Shown in pieces: positions 40,273 through 49,800 of a stretch of 64,000 nucleotides of DNA (within the stretch, counting starts at the first letter, position 1; each line of letters opens with the position of its first letter). This DNA is from Neokomagataea tanensis (lineage in GTDB: Bacteria > Pseudomonadota > Alphaproteobacteria > Acetobacterales > Acetobacteraceae). The DNA is taken from positions 1,374,501 through 1,438,500 of the forward strand of contig NZ_CP032485.1 in assembly GCF_006542335.1 (NCBI RefSeq), written 5' to 3'. The position numbers were made by a program, and so were the translations under genes. The notes beneath the pieces were generated by a model. That model was not told where the DNA came from. It made no database searches and saw only the letters and a program-made list of their open reading frames with translations.

Positions 40273-43215
40273 TTAAGCGGCTTCGGGTGATGGACCGAAA
40301 AATGCCTGAATATCAGTAAGCGTTTCAGTAAGGCTCATGCGGTGAACGGAGACACCGGTAGGAAAGGCCGTGAGCAGCCGGGAAGGCATGCGCCGGTCTA
40401 GTATAACAAAAACGCCACGATCCGTGCCATGGCGGATGAGACGACCAAAAGCCTGACGTAATTTCATGCGCGTCAGGCGGTCATCGTAGTCGCTGGGGTG
40501 GCCATCTGCGAGAACGCGTCGTCGCTCACGGTGCAGGATGTCTGGCCTTGGCCAAGGTGTTTTTTCGAATACAACCATGCGCAGGGCCTCGCCGGGTACG
40601 TCCACGCCGTCACGCATGGCATCGGTACCGAGGAGGCAGGAATGAATTTCGGTGCGGAAAATATCGACTAAAGTCGCATTATCCATGGCGTCCACATGTT
40701 GAGCGTAAAGGGGGATGCCTTGTTCCTCAAGGCGCTCGTGAATGCGTTGATGTACATCGCGGAGGCGCTTAATTGCTGTGAATAATCCCAATGCCCCACC
40801 GCCTGATGCTTCAAATAAAGCCTGGAAAGCCCACGCGAGTGATGCTGGCTCTGTTGAGACGTCTGTCACGACGTAAGCCCGCGTTTGATTGGCGTAATTG
40901 AAAGGGCTGAGCACCGAAGCACGAATGGGTGGTTTGATAAAATGGGTGGCCCCAAGGCGTAATTCTGCCGCTTGCCAGTCCCGTGTGCCGTCTTGGTCAA
41001 AAGCAGTGCCGCTCTGGTCACGCAAGGTGGCGGAGGTAAGCAACAAGCCGTGAGCAGCGGTTTGAATGGCCGCTGCAAAAGGAATGGTCGGGTCAAGCCA
41101 ATGTCGGTGAAGCCCTACGTCGTGTGTTCCTCCGCCAGAGCGGTTGCGTGGTAGAGGTTCGGTCCGAATGAAATCAACATATTGCGGAATATGTGAAGTT
41201 GGCTCCGGCGGGTGACAGACAGCATCAAGCATGCTGATCCAGCCGCTTACACGGAGAGTGGCGCGCCGGTAGAGGCTGCGGATCATCGCTTCAATGCGCT
41301 GGCGGGTTGCAGCGTCCATCTCCGGGTCAGCATCTAATTGCGCGGCCAGTTGGTTGCTCAAATGTTGCAAGGGGCGGCGCAGCGTGTGCAAGGCGGAGGC
41401 AAGTGTTTGCGCCGTATCGATGATTCCCTGCTCAGCGGGAAAGAGATCACACTCGGTCGGGGGGTAGGCGTTCTGTCCTCGCTCCTGTGTGTGGCGGCGG
41501 TTTCTTAGCTGAGCATTGAGCGCTCTTAAAAAGGCTTCAGAGGGGTTATTCTCGTGCGGGATAGACGGCAAAATACCGCTTAAAAGATCGTCGGTTTCAC
41601 TGTCCGCTGTACCGTCAGCGGAAGGAGATGGGTTGAGGCGCTCGCTCCAGCCGGGGGCAGGGAGTGTGTGTGCTGCGGCCAGCACGGCATGTACCGGACC
41701 ATCCAGCGCTGGCACACGCTCGAGCAGGTCTTCAATACGGCGCAGCAAGCCTCTGGCACGGGAGCGGCTGCCTTCAGCGCCAAGCAGCCAGCGGCGTAAT
41801 TCAGCTGCTTCAAGGCCGCATAGGACGGTAGAAAAAGCACTGTCGGCGGCGTCCGGCACATGATGGCCTTCGTCAAACACATACCGAGATGGCGTGCTGT
41901 CCTCATCAGGGATGCCCTCAGGTGTGGCTGCATTCCAAGAGGCTTGAGCCATGATCAGGGCATGGTTTGCAACGACGAGATCAGCGTGTTTGGCGCGGCG
42001 GATACCATGCTCGACAAAACAGGTTTGGTAGTGGGGGCAGGATGCGTGAATGCACTCTCCGCGCCGATCGGCAATGCTGTGCAGGATGCCTTGGCCGAAG
42101 ACTTCGCCAAACCAGCCTGGGAGGTCTCCGCCCATGAGGTCTCCGTCTTGGCTGGTCTCGGCCCAACGCGCGATGAGAGCGAGCGGGAGCAAGTTTTTCC
42201 CACCCTCGGGGGACGAGGCTGCACGGGACATTGTCGCGTTTAGCATGTCTTCCATATTGAGAAGGCAAAGGTAGTTCTCGCGCCCTTTGCGAACGACGAC
42301 TTTCTGCCGCCGCAATGCCCGGTCTGGGTATAGGCGGTGTAGTTCTTTTTCGAGTTGCTTCTGCAGGTGTCGGGTATAAGTACTGAGCCAAACAGCGCCG
42401 TCGTTGCGCTCTGCCCACAGGCTGGCGGGTGCGATATAGCCCAGGGTTTTCCCCGTACCCGTACCGGCTTCTGCAAGTACGACATTTGGTGTGCCGACGG
42501 CTTCGCGTGGTTCAAAGGCGGCGGTGGCAACGGAAGAGAAATCGGCTTGGCCCGGCCTTATTTCAGCATTTTCCCCCAAAATGTGGCGTAGTCTTTCACG
42601 CGCGGCGCGTGGCTCGACCGGATGGGCGCTGGGTGGCGGGCGCTGGGCTTCATCTTCCCATTTGGGGAGGCGCCGCCAGACGCGAATCGCTTCATGTGTT
42701 GGGCTGCTGGCAGCATTTTGGGCGCCGAGCACATGGGCAATTTCGCCCGCCCAAACCCACCCGGCGCGTGTGAGAGAGGGTAAAAGACCCTTAAGTGCAT
42801 AGCCTTCCGGTGTTTGTGCTTTGGCATGGAGTTGATCCAGCAAAATTTCGCACAGGCGGGGTAGGAAATCCGCAGTGATAACGTGGGGAGGCTCTACCTC
42901 AAGAGCAATTGCCATGCCCCGCGCTGTGGGAGCGACGGTACGCGCAGGGTGCACGAATAAAAAAAGTTCAAGCAGGTCAAACCACGGCACGGGTTGTGGA
43001 TGCTGTGGTAAATCAAGCGCCCGCATCGCGCTGGGGCCGTGAATAAGGAGTGGTGCAGGTAGCGTCAGCAGGCGTTGGCGGGTTTCTGCTACCGTTAATG
43101 TGAGCAGTTCTCCGTCGGGGGTGAGAAGTGATGAATGTCCACGGCGTGCGACAAGGGCGGGTGCATCAAACGGGGAAAGATGCGCAGGGGACGTATGAGA
43201 GGCAGGTGCGGACAT
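40273..43215 (-). CDS. DinG/XPD-type ATP-dependent DNA helicase
   Basis: A superfamily 2 helicase of about 980 residues. It has Walker A AEAGTGTGKTLGYIAPA, iron-sulphur-type cysteines (NYLCLLNMED, then ECIHASCPHYQTC), the DEAH-like box VFDEGHH, and C-terminal motifs GTDAMRDGVDVPGEAL and RQAFGRLIRHGTDRG. These match DinG/YoaA helicases, which act 5'-to-3' on damaged or R-loop DNA. The ~240-residue N-terminal part before Walker A is long and has no recognised exonuclease motifs. The start at 43215 is chosen because the longer frame to 43515 overlaps the divergent lysS start. Confidence 0.85.
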   Translation of the reverse strand: MSAPASHTSPAHLSPFDAPALVARRGHSSLLTPDGELLTLTVAETRQRLLTLPAPLLIHGPSAMRALDLPQHPQPVPWFDLLELFLFVHPARTVAPTARGMAIALEVEPPHVITADFLPRLCEILLDQLHAKAQTPEGYALKGLLPSLTRAGWVWAGEIAHVLGAQNAASSPTHEAIRVWRRLPKWEDEAQRPPPSAHPVEPRAARERLRHILGENAEIRPGQADFSSVATAAFEPREAVGTPNVVLAEAGTGTGKTLGYIAPASLWAERNDGAVWLSTYTRHLQKQLEKELHRLYPDRALRRQKVVVRKGRENYLCLLNMEDMLNATMSRAASSPEGGKNLLPLALIARWAETSQDGDLMGGDLPGWFGEVFGQGILHSIADRRGECIHASCPHYQTCFVEHGIRRAKHADLVVANHALIMAQASWNAATPEGIPDEDSTPSRYVFDEGHHVPDAADSAFSTVLCGLEAAELRRWLLGAEGSRSRARGLLRRIEDLLERVPALDGPVHAVLAAAHTLPAPGWSERLNPSPSADGTADSETDDLLSGILPSIPHENNPSEAFLRALNAQLRNRRHTQERGQNAYPPTECDLFPAEQGIIDTAQTLASALHTLRRPLQHLSNQLAAQLDADPEMDAATRQRIEAMIRSLYRRATLRVSGWISMLDAVCHPPEPTSHIPQYVDFIRTEPLPRNRSGGGTHDVGLHRHWLDPTIPFAAAIQTAAHGLLLTSATLRDQSGTAFDQDGTRDWQAAELRLGATHFIKPPIRASVLSPFNYANQTRAYVVTDVSTEPASLAWAFQALFEASGGGALGLFTAIKRLRDVHQRIHERLEEQGIPLYAQHVDAMDNATLVDIFRTEIHSCLLGTDAMRDGVDVPGEALRMVVFEKTPWPRPDILHRERRRVLADGHPSDYDDRLTRMKLRQAFGRLIRHGTDRGVFVILDRRMPSRLLTAFPTGVSVHRMSLTETLTDIQAFFGPSPEAA

Positions 43216-43393
43216 TAAAGCGAGTTTACCCCGAGGGCCGACGCACTGCGAGGGAAAAGCAGAACGGATCGTGAAAATGATACGATTTGAGTCAAAAGTA
43301 GCACTTTGAAACCTCCGAAAGGGAACTAAATGCTGTGTTACTCTGCGTATTGCTTGACCAGAGAAACGCGTCTCCTTACCTTTTGGGGTAATC

Positions 43394-45013
43394 ATGGAAA
43401 AGCAAAACCCTTCATCAACCTCCCTCCCAGCAGCGTCCGCGCCGCTTCCTAAAGCTTGGCCCTTCGAGGAGGCGCGCAAGATTGCCGAGCACGTTGGCAA
43501 ACGTGACGCGGACAAACCTGCTTTGCTTGAAACGGGCTATGGTCCCTCAGGCTTGCCGCATATCGGTACGTTTGGCGAAGTCGCGCGTACAACATGGGTG
43601 CGCAAGGCTTATGAAGCCCTGACAGGCCGTCCGACGCGCTTGCTTGCGTTCTCTGATGATATGGACGCACTGCGTAAAGTGCCGACAAACGTTCCGCAGC
43701 AGGACATGCTTGCCAAGCATTTGGGCCTGCCGCTGACGCGCATCCCTGACCCGTTCGGGGAATATGAGAGCTTCGCAGCCCATAATAACGCCCGCCTGCG
43801 CCAATTTTTGGACAGCTTTGGTTTTCAATACGAATTTGCTTCTGCGACAGATTATTACACCAACGGTACGTTTGATGCTGCTCTGCGCCGTATGCTGGAA
43901 GTGCATGACGAGGTCGTTGCTACCATTCTCCCAACTCTAGGCCCTGATCGTCGGGCTACGTATTCTCCTGTTCTGCCGATTCACCCCGAAACGGGACAGG
44001 TCATGCAGGTGCCTATTTTGTCAGTTGACCCAGAGGCTGCAACTGTGGTGTGGGAAGATGAGAGCGGTAAGCGTTTTGAGACATCCGTGCTCGGTGGCCA
44101 TGCCAAAATGCAATGGAAGGCAGACTGGGCAATGCGTTGGTACGCATTGGGCGTTGACTACGAAATGTCCGGCAAGGACCTGATAGACAGTGTCCGCCTC
44201 TCATCTAAAATTTGCCGCATCTTGGGGAAAGAGCCTCCTGCTGGCCTGACTTATGAACTGTTCTTGGATGCGCAGGGGCAAAAAATCAGCAAGTCCAAAG
44301 GTAACGGCCTGTCGGTTGAAGAGTGGCTGCGCTACGGCACCCCGGAAAGCTTGGCGCAGTACATGTTCCAGCAGCCAACCCGTGCGAAGCGTCTTTTCTT
44401 TGATGTTATTCCGCGTGCGACAGATGACTATTTGGCATTGGTTGCCAAGGCTGAGCAGCAAGAGGGCGATGACCTGAAAGCTAACCCAGTCTGGTCTATC
44501 CATGGGGGTACGATCCGCCCGCAGGATACCAGCCCAGTGTCTTACACAGCGCTGCTTAACCTCGCGAATGTTGCTAACGCGCGTGACACAGAGACGCTGT
44601 GGAAATTCCTGCGCCGTTACGATCCGACGTTATCACCAGAGACGCATCCTTACGTAGATCGTTTGGTTGAGACTGCGCTGGCGTATTTTATTGAGCGCGT
44701 TTCACCTAACAAAACCTATCGCGATCCGACAGACAGAGAGCGAAAAGGCCTTGAAGATTTGGCCGACGAACTGGCCAAACTTGATGTTTCTACGCCGCCT
44801 CTTGCTGTGCAGGATGTCGTGTTTGAAGTGGGCAAACGGTATTTCGAGAAGTCCGAACTACGCTCATGGTTTGGTTGCTTGTACGAAGTTCTGCTCGGTC
44901 AGAATGAGGGGCCACGTTTCGGGATATTCGCATCGCTCTTTGGTTTGAAAGAGACAGTAGAGCTTATTCGAACGGCTCTAGCGCGCCCTCCCGCCAAGGC
45001 TGAGCAGGGGTAA
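43394..45013 (+). CDS. lysS: Lysyl-tRNA synthetase, class I
   Basis: A 539-residue class I enzyme that charges tRNA-Lys. HIGH motif as HIGT (residues 56-59, in GPSGLPHIGTFGE) and KMSKS-type motif as KISKSKGNG (about residue 297). Class I LysRS is the archaeal type, kept by many Alphaproteobacteria in place of the class II enzyme. The next gene, an MprF-type protein that could use Lys-tRNA, starts 5 bp after the stop. Confidence 0.93.
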   Translation: MEKQNPSSTSLPAASAPLPKAWPFEEARKIAEHVGKRDADKPALLETGYGPSGLPHIGTFGEVARTTWVRKAYEALTGRPTRLLAFSDDMDALRKVPTNVPQQDMLAKHLGLPLTRIPDPFGEYESFAAHNNARLRQFLDSFGFQYEFASATDYYTNGTFDAALRRMLEVHDEVVATILPTLGPDRRATYSPVLPIHPETGQVMQVPILSVDPEAATVVWEDESGKRFETSVLGGHAKMQWKADWAMRWYALGVDYEMSGKDLIDSVRLSSKICRILGKEPPAGLTYELFLDAQGQKISKSKGNGLSVEEWLRYGTPESLAQYMFQQPTRAKRLFFDVIPRATDDYLALVAKAEQQEGDDLKANPVWSIHGGTIRPQDTSPVSYTALLNLANVANARDTETLWKFLRRYDPTLSPETHPYVDRLVETALAYFIERVSPNKTYRDPTDRERKGLEDLADELAKLDVSTPPLAVQDVVFEVGKRYFEKSELRSWFGCLYEVLLGQNEGPRFGIFASLFGLKETVELIRTALARPPAKAEQG

Positions 45014-45018
45014 ATCCC

Positions 45019-47127
45019 ATGAGTGGGGCTGCTGACAATGAGTGGTCAGTCCTGCCGGCCGATGCAGGCGAGCCAGAGCTGGCGTGCACCGAAGGGGAGT
45101 GTGTTGCACCTCCCCGCTGGAAACGGTTCTTGTCGCGGGCGCCAGCCTTGGTGGGCATCGTGCTGCTTATTGCAGCCGTTGTTGTCATTTGGCGTGAGCT
45201 AAAAGATTTATCTTTAAAGGATATCGGCCACAGCTTGGCGGGCATCCCGCAGGATTCTCTTCTTGCGGGTGCTGCGGCAACCTTCCTGTCGTATTTTGTA
45301 CTGTCATTCTACGACTACTTGGCCTGTGTTCATGTCCGCGCGGAAGTGTCTTATCGGCGCTCTGCTTTTGCGGCTTTTTGCTCTTATGTGTTGTCCCATA
45401 ACCTTGGTTGCGCTGCGATTTCGGGCGCTGCTGTTCGGTTTCGTCTTTACCGGAGCTGGGGGGTGGCGCCAGCGCAGATCGCGCAGATTATAGCTTTTTG
45501 CTCTGCGACGTACTTGCTTGGGACCTGCGCTCTTATAGGCTCAATTTTCGTCATTGAGCCTTATGCCGTCCCATCCTTTATTCACGCCCCACCCCTTTTA
45601 CTACAGGGGATTGGCCTCGTTTGCTGGCTGTTTCTTGCTGCTTATCTGGGGCTTTCCCGTCTTGGGCGGGGGGTTAAAATACGTGGGCATCTTATTGAAG
45701 TGCCGCGTACACGCATAGCTTTTGCCCAGATCGTCGTCAGCGCAGCAGATATGGCGGCTACCGCCCTCATTGCCTATGCGGTTCTGCCGCATTTGCCACC
45801 GCAGGCCCATTTTGGCTTTGGTACCTTCTTGGCCATTTATATCGCGTCCTACACGGCGGGTTTGATGGCCAATGTGCCGGGTGGACTGGGTGTTTTCGAT
45901 GGCGCGATGATTTTTGCGTTGAGGCCTTATCTGCCTGTCGCAGAAATTATGGGAGCCATACTGGTTTTCCGGCTTTTCTATTACATTATCCCGCTTGTGC
46001 TGGCGGGTATGATGTTTGCTGGCCACGAACTCTTTCTGCGCGGAGAGCAGGCTCTTGTATCCGCAGGGCAGATTAGAAAGCGGATCCGGCCGAGTCAGGT
46101 CTTGCTGGAATCTGAAGCAGACTTCTCCGTTTCTGTTGCGACTAGCGTACAGATTACAATCGGTATTTTGCTGGTCGTGTATACATTATGGGCGCAACTA
46201 CCACATTTGCACGAAGCGTTATGGGCCGCGATTGTTCAAATATCTGGCTTGCTGCTTACTATCATGGGTGTGGCCCTTGTCGGGTTGGCTCTTGGCCTTA
46301 AGCAGCGCGTTGCATTGGCGTGGAAAGTGTCTGTCGGCGTCTTACTAGCGTCTATCGTCCTGCTGCTGCTGCGCGGAGCGCCGATAGTAGCGATCCTTGC
46401 GCCACTCTTATCGCTGGTTCTGATCCTGCCTTTCCGGAACTGTTACTACCGTCGAGCGCACCTTCTTTCGGCCCCACTCACACCTTTTATGGTGGCACCA
46501 ATCACCTTATGGGGGCTTGGTCTAGCCGGTGTTGTGTGGGTAGCGGTGGAACGTCATTTGGGCCCAATGTGGTGGCGAGCCATGATTTATGACGCCCATA
46601 CGGCAAAGGGGCGGTGGTTCTTGGCCTTGTCTGCCGTGTGCGGTCTTGTTGTGCTGTGGGTTGGAATGCGGCGTGCCCGAATACGGTTTGAGGAATGGAC
46701 GGGCGAAAGCGAGACGCGCTACCGCAAACTGCCACGGGCGCTACAGGAGTTTACGCCTCGTGCGCCTAATGGTTTGTTGTTGGATGAGGCAGGGAAAGCG
46801 GCCATACCGTTTTTGAGGGCGGGGCAGTTTATCATTGGCTTAGGTGACCCGGCCGGCGCAGAACGCAATGCTATTGCGGCCATCTGGCGCTTACGTGATT
46901 TCGCTGTTCAGGAAGGTAAGCATCTGGCCTTTGTACAAGTCGGACCGTCTTTAATGGCTGTCTATAATGACCTTGGTCTGACCGTTTGCCCAGCCGGTGA
47001 GCGTGGTGCTATATGCTGCTTCACTGAGGACTACCGACGGGTCAAAGCCTTCCTTATGGGAGAGGAGCGCTTGGCACGGCGTCGAGCCGCTCGGTCGGAT
47101 GATCTTTCGCGCGCGGTTCAATCGTGA
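45019..47127 (+). CDS. mprF: MprF-type membrane protein with shortened C-terminal synthase domain
   Basis: A 702-residue membrane protein. The first about 530 residues form the polytopic flippase part (LPG-flippase/UPF0104 motif NVPGGLGVFDGAMIFAL near residue 290, and about 12-14 helices). The C-terminal part, from about 545, begins like the aminoacyl-phosphatidylglycerol synthase domain (AGQFIIGLGDPAGAERNAIA and LAFVQVGPSLMAVYNDLGLT) but stops after one GNAT-like half. Full MprF proteins are about 840-860 residues with two halves. Whether it still makes lysyl-phosphatidylglycerol is doubtful; it may only flip lipid. Coupled to lysS upstream (5 bp) and marC downstream (4-bp overlap). Confidence 0.8.
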   Translation: MSGAADNEWSVLPADAGEPELACTEGECVAPPRWKRFLSRAPALVGIVLLIAAVVVIWRELKDLSLKDIGHSLAGIPQDSLLAGAAATFLSYFVLSFYDYLACVHVRAEVSYRRSAFAAFCSYVLSHNLGCAAISGAAVRFRLYRSWGVAPAQIAQIIAFCSATYLLGTCALIGSIFVIEPYAVPSFIHAPPLLLQGIGLVCWLFLAAYLGLSRLGRGVKIRGHLIEVPRTRIAFAQIVVSAADMAATALIAYAVLPHLPPQAHFGFGTFLAIYIASYTAGLMANVPGGLGVFDGAMIFALRPYLPVAEIMGAILVFRLFYYIIPLVLAGMMFAGHELFLRGEQALVSAGQIRKRIRPSQVLLESEADFSVSVATSVQITIGILLVVYTLWAQLPHLHEALWAAIVQISGLLLTIMGVALVGLALGLKQRVALAWKVSVGVLLASIVLLLLRGAPIVAILAPLLSLVLILPFRNCYYRRAHLLSAPLTPFMVAPITLWGLGLAGVVWVAVERHLGPMWWRAMIYDAHTAKGRWFLALSAVCGLVVLWVGMRRARIRFEEWTGESETRYRKLPRALQEFTPRAPNGLLLDEAGKAAIPFLRAGQFIIGLGDPAGAERNAIAAIWRLRDFAVQEGKHLAFVQVGPSLMAVYNDLGLTVCPAGERGAICCFTEDYRRVKAFLMGEERLARRRAARSDDLSRAVQS

Positions 47128-47822
47128 CTTTGCCTCCCAGTCTTGCAAATGCGGTAACAGCTTGGCTTATCGCATTCCCAGCACTTTTCTCGATTATTAA
47201 TCCTCTAGGGGCTTCGCTGATTTTTGCGCAGGCCACGGAAGGACGTGAGCGCCGTGACGTTGTTGCGCTCGCACGTTCTGTTGCGTTGAATTCATTGGTG
47301 ATTCTTCTGGTGTCGCTCTGGGCGGGCGGCGCTATCTTGCACTTTTTCGGCATCAGCATTGACGCGTTGCGTGTTACGGGCGGATTGGTCGTTGCTGCAC
47401 GTGCTTGGGTGATGTTGCAGCAACCCAAAGCGAATGAAGAGCGCAAGGAGCGTCAAGCGCTGCAAGATGGTAGAACGGCTTCGGCTGCTGACCTGCGGGA
47501 AACAGCATTTTTTCCACTTGCGATGCCGTTTACCGTTGGGCCCGGTAGTATTTCCGTTGCAATTGCGTTGAGCACATCGCGTCCGGACATCATGCCCGAG
47601 GCCGATTACCTTATGGGTGTATCGGCCGCCGCAACAACGATGGCTGTTTTGATTGCGGGGCTTTATTCATCCGCTGAGCGCGTGGTTTTGCTGCTAGGCG
47701 TTACAGGCGCACGCATTGTAAGCCGTATTGCGGCTTTGATCCTGTTGGCAATTGGCATTCAGATTTTGGCATCTGGCGTGTCTGGATTTTTGACGACCGC
47801 AATAAGGCAGGCGCTGCACTAA
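47124..47822 (+). CDS. MarC/SnatA family inner-membrane protein
   Basis: A 232-residue protein with six predicted helices and the family blocks FPALFSIINPLGASLIF and FPLAMPFTVGPGSISVAIAL. MarC proteins are implicated in neutral amino-acid transport or export; the substrate is unknown. Start GTG 47124 overlaps the mprF stop (GTGA), so it is the third gene of the lysS operon. Confidence 0.85.
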   Translation: MTLPPSLANAVTAWLIAFPALFSIINPLGASLIFAQATEGRERRDVVALARSVALNSLVILLVSLWAGGAILHFFGISIDALRVTGGLVVAARAWVMLQQPKANEERKERQALQDGRTASAADLRETAFFPLAMPFTVGPGSISVAIALSTSRPDIMPEADYLMGVSAAATTMAVLIAGLYSSAERVVLLLGVTGARIVSRIAALILLAIGIQILASGVSGFLTTAIRQALH

Positions 47823-47845
47823 CAGCACAGCGCCTGATGGTGTCG

Positions 47846-48442
47846 TTATAGCTCCTCACCGGGCACGAGGGTCATATTCGGGTGCCAAGCATACTCAGCC
47901 TGGTGGACGTAGGTCCGCTGGTCAAATCCCTTTAAGCTTTCAAAAAGAGTAACATGCTGGACGCTCATCGGCGTGCTGCGGAAGAGGTTATGTGCCTGAA
48001 CCCAGCGAGCGGATTCTTCCCGGCGGGTTGAGGATATGTGGCCTAACGCAATATGCGGATGAAACCGTTTCTTCAGGGTGTCACAGCCTGCGCGTCGCAG
48101 GAGCTTCTCGATTTGGCTTTGAAGGGCTGTGAGAGCGTCGTTTTGCTCAATGTGAATGATGAGCGTGTCTGTTTTTGTATGCTCGCGGAGGCCTGCGCCA
48201 AGCAGGGAAAGCTCAAATGGCGCCCATGAGAGCTGCCCTAGGGCGAGATCAATCTCCTCTTGTTCTGCGCGTGATGTCACTTCGCCAATGAAGCGCAGGG
48301 TCAGATGGTAATTATCTTTCGGTATCCATTGTACATTTGGGAGTGAACCACGCAGGAGGGCGAGCTCGTCGCGGAGGGGGGCGGAGAGGTCGAGGGCGAC
48401 AAAAAGTCTCAAAGCGGCGCTCCCTAAAAGTTGAGGCTGCAA
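47846..48442 (-). CDS. thpR: RNA 2',3'-cyclic phosphodiesterase
   Basis: A 198-residue 2H phosphoesterase. Both catalytic HxT/S-type motifs are visible: HLTLRFIGEV (about residue 46) and HPHIALGHIS (about 130; here HIAL). It hydrolyses 2',3'-cyclic phosphates or joins RNA ends in vitro; its role in vivo is unclear. Convergent with marC. Confidence 0.85.
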   Translation of the reverse strand: MQPQLLGSAALRLFVALDLSAPLRDELALLRGSLPNVQWIPKDNYHLTLRFIGEVTSRAEQEEIDLALGQLSWAPFELSLLGAGLREHTKTDTLIIHIEQNDALTALQSQIEKLLRRAGCDTLKKRFHPHIALGHISSTRREESARWVQAHNLFRSTPMSVQHVTLFESLKGFDQRTYVHQAEYAWHPNMTLVPGEEL

Positions 48443-48578
48443 AAAAGCAGTTTATTAGAGTAGGATTTCTTGACGGGTGTGTAAAAAATCCCACATTCAA
48501 TGAGTGTACCGGCGAGCCAAGTGGGTTCGTCAAGCGCCCTGACACTCAAAACAGGGCCCAAAAGGAAAATAAGGTATC

Positions 48579-49349
48579 ATGGCGTTCAATTCCAATTTCG
48601 GCAGAGCTGGCGTTCAAGCCGGGGTCGGCAATCTTGATGACGGCCTGCGCACATATATGTGCCGCGTATTTAACTGGATGGCTCTTGGTTTGGTTATTAC
48701 CGGAGCGGTTGCCTTCGCTGTAGCGGAAACAACGCTAAAAGCTCTGTTCTTCCATACCGTCGCGCTGCCTAGCGGCGCCTTGGCTGTTCGGCCCACCGTG
48801 CTTGGTTTTGCGGCGATCTTCGCGCCCATGGCCTTTGTGATGATTATGTCTTTCGGCATTAACCGCCTATCGCGCTCCACAGTTCAAGCGTTGTTCATAG
48901 CTTTTAGTGCTGCGATGGGCGCGAGTCTCTCCAGCATTTTGCTAAGCTATACAGGGGCTTCCATCGCACGCGCATTTTTCATCAGCGCAGTGATGTTCGC
49001 TTCCATGGCTTTGTGGGGCTACACCACACGTAAGAGCCTTGCTGGCCTTGGTTCGTTCCTGATGATGGGAGTGATCGGGCTTGTTGTTGCTTCTTTAGTA
49101 AATATATTTCTGCACAGTTCAGCTGTAAGCATGTTGTCGTCATTTGTTGGCGTCGGTGTTTTCACGTTGTTGGCGGCTTATGATACTCAGCGCATTAAAG
49201 TGAGCTACCAAAGTGTTGCATTTAATTACGATGCAGACACGGTAGCGCGCCTCAGTATTTACGATGCGCTTTCGATGTATCTGAATTTTGTGAATTTATT
49301 CCAATATATGCTTCAATTCTTTGGTGTTCGCTCAAGTAACAGCGAATAA
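48579..49349 (+). CDS. Bax inhibitor-1/YccA family membrane protein
   Basis: A 256-residue inner-membrane protein with seven helices (about residues 30-245). Family hallmarks include GLRTYMCRVFNWMALGL-type opening (here DDGLRTYMCRVFNWMALGLV) and a C-terminal helix with DTQRIK and SIYDALSMYLNFVNLFQ. Relatives are pH-sensitive Ca2+ leak channels or FtsH modulators. Standalone gene with its own terminator. Confidence 0.88.
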   Translation: MAFNSNFGRAGVQAGVGNLDDGLRTYMCRVFNWMALGLVITGAVAFAVAETTLKALFFHTVALPSGALAVRPTVLGFAAIFAPMAFVMIMSFGINRLSRSTVQALFIAFSAAMGASLSSILLSYTGASIARAFFISAVMFASMALWGYTTRKSLAGLGSFLMMGVIGLVVASLVNIFLHSSAVSMLSSFVGVGVFTLLAAYDTQRIKVSYQSVAFNYDADTVARLSIYDALSMYLNFVNLFQYMLQFFGVRSSNSE

Positions 49350-49380
49350 TAAAAAGTTCACGAACAATTGATTTGTAGCA

Positions 49381-49408
49381 AAAGCGGTCTCAAGCAGGCC
49401 GCTTTTTT
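49381..49408 (+). terminator. Rho-independent terminator
   Basis: AAAGCGGTC (49381-49389) pairs with GGCCGCTTT (one G-T pair) and is followed by TTTT. It ends the Bax-inhibitor gene. Confidence 0.82.
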
Positions 49409-49800
49409 CTGTAACACGGACTAAAATAGTCTTAAATTATTTAAATAGGTCAAGTTTAGTCTACATTAAAAAAATGTAATGTGAAAATACGAAGTTGTGT
49501 CTTTATTTTCTCAAATGTGGCTAAAAACTGCCATTTATAAGGCCTCCCTTTTGAGAAGAAGAAGAGAAGCCGCTCGCTAGTAGCCCTGAAAAAACCTTGT
49601 GTTTCAGCCAATTCAGGCGGAAATAAGCGGAGACGAGAGACCTTGGTGTCTTTGTTGTTTCTTATGCGGGAACCGAAATTGATCGGTGCTCGATGCTAAT
49701 TCGAGAAGAGGATGGGCAAGGTGCTGGCACGTGTTTGTGTTCATGGAATGCAAAAAACACCGTCGCTTTTTCTATTCTTTTCTCTCTGCCGGAACGGAAG
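49409..49800 (+). other. Leader/promoter region of cyoABCD
   Basis: About 390 bp without a convincing gene. The left third (49420-49540) is AT-rich and likely holds the promoter. A small inverted repeat CTCGA/TCGAG lies at 49689-49705. Frames that open here (from 49686 and 49693) are upstream extensions or shadows of cyoA. I found no FNR box or riboswitch. Confidence 0.4.

Noticed and set aside
37870..43215. Antisense frames of 100-160 codons across mscS and the helicase gene
   Set aside because: No ribosome sites, no recognisable domains, and composition expected from the reverse of GC-rich genes.
43216..43515. N-terminal extension of the DinG-type helicase by 100 residues
   Set aside because: It would overlap the lysS promoter and coding start on the other strand, and the extra residues have no family similarity.
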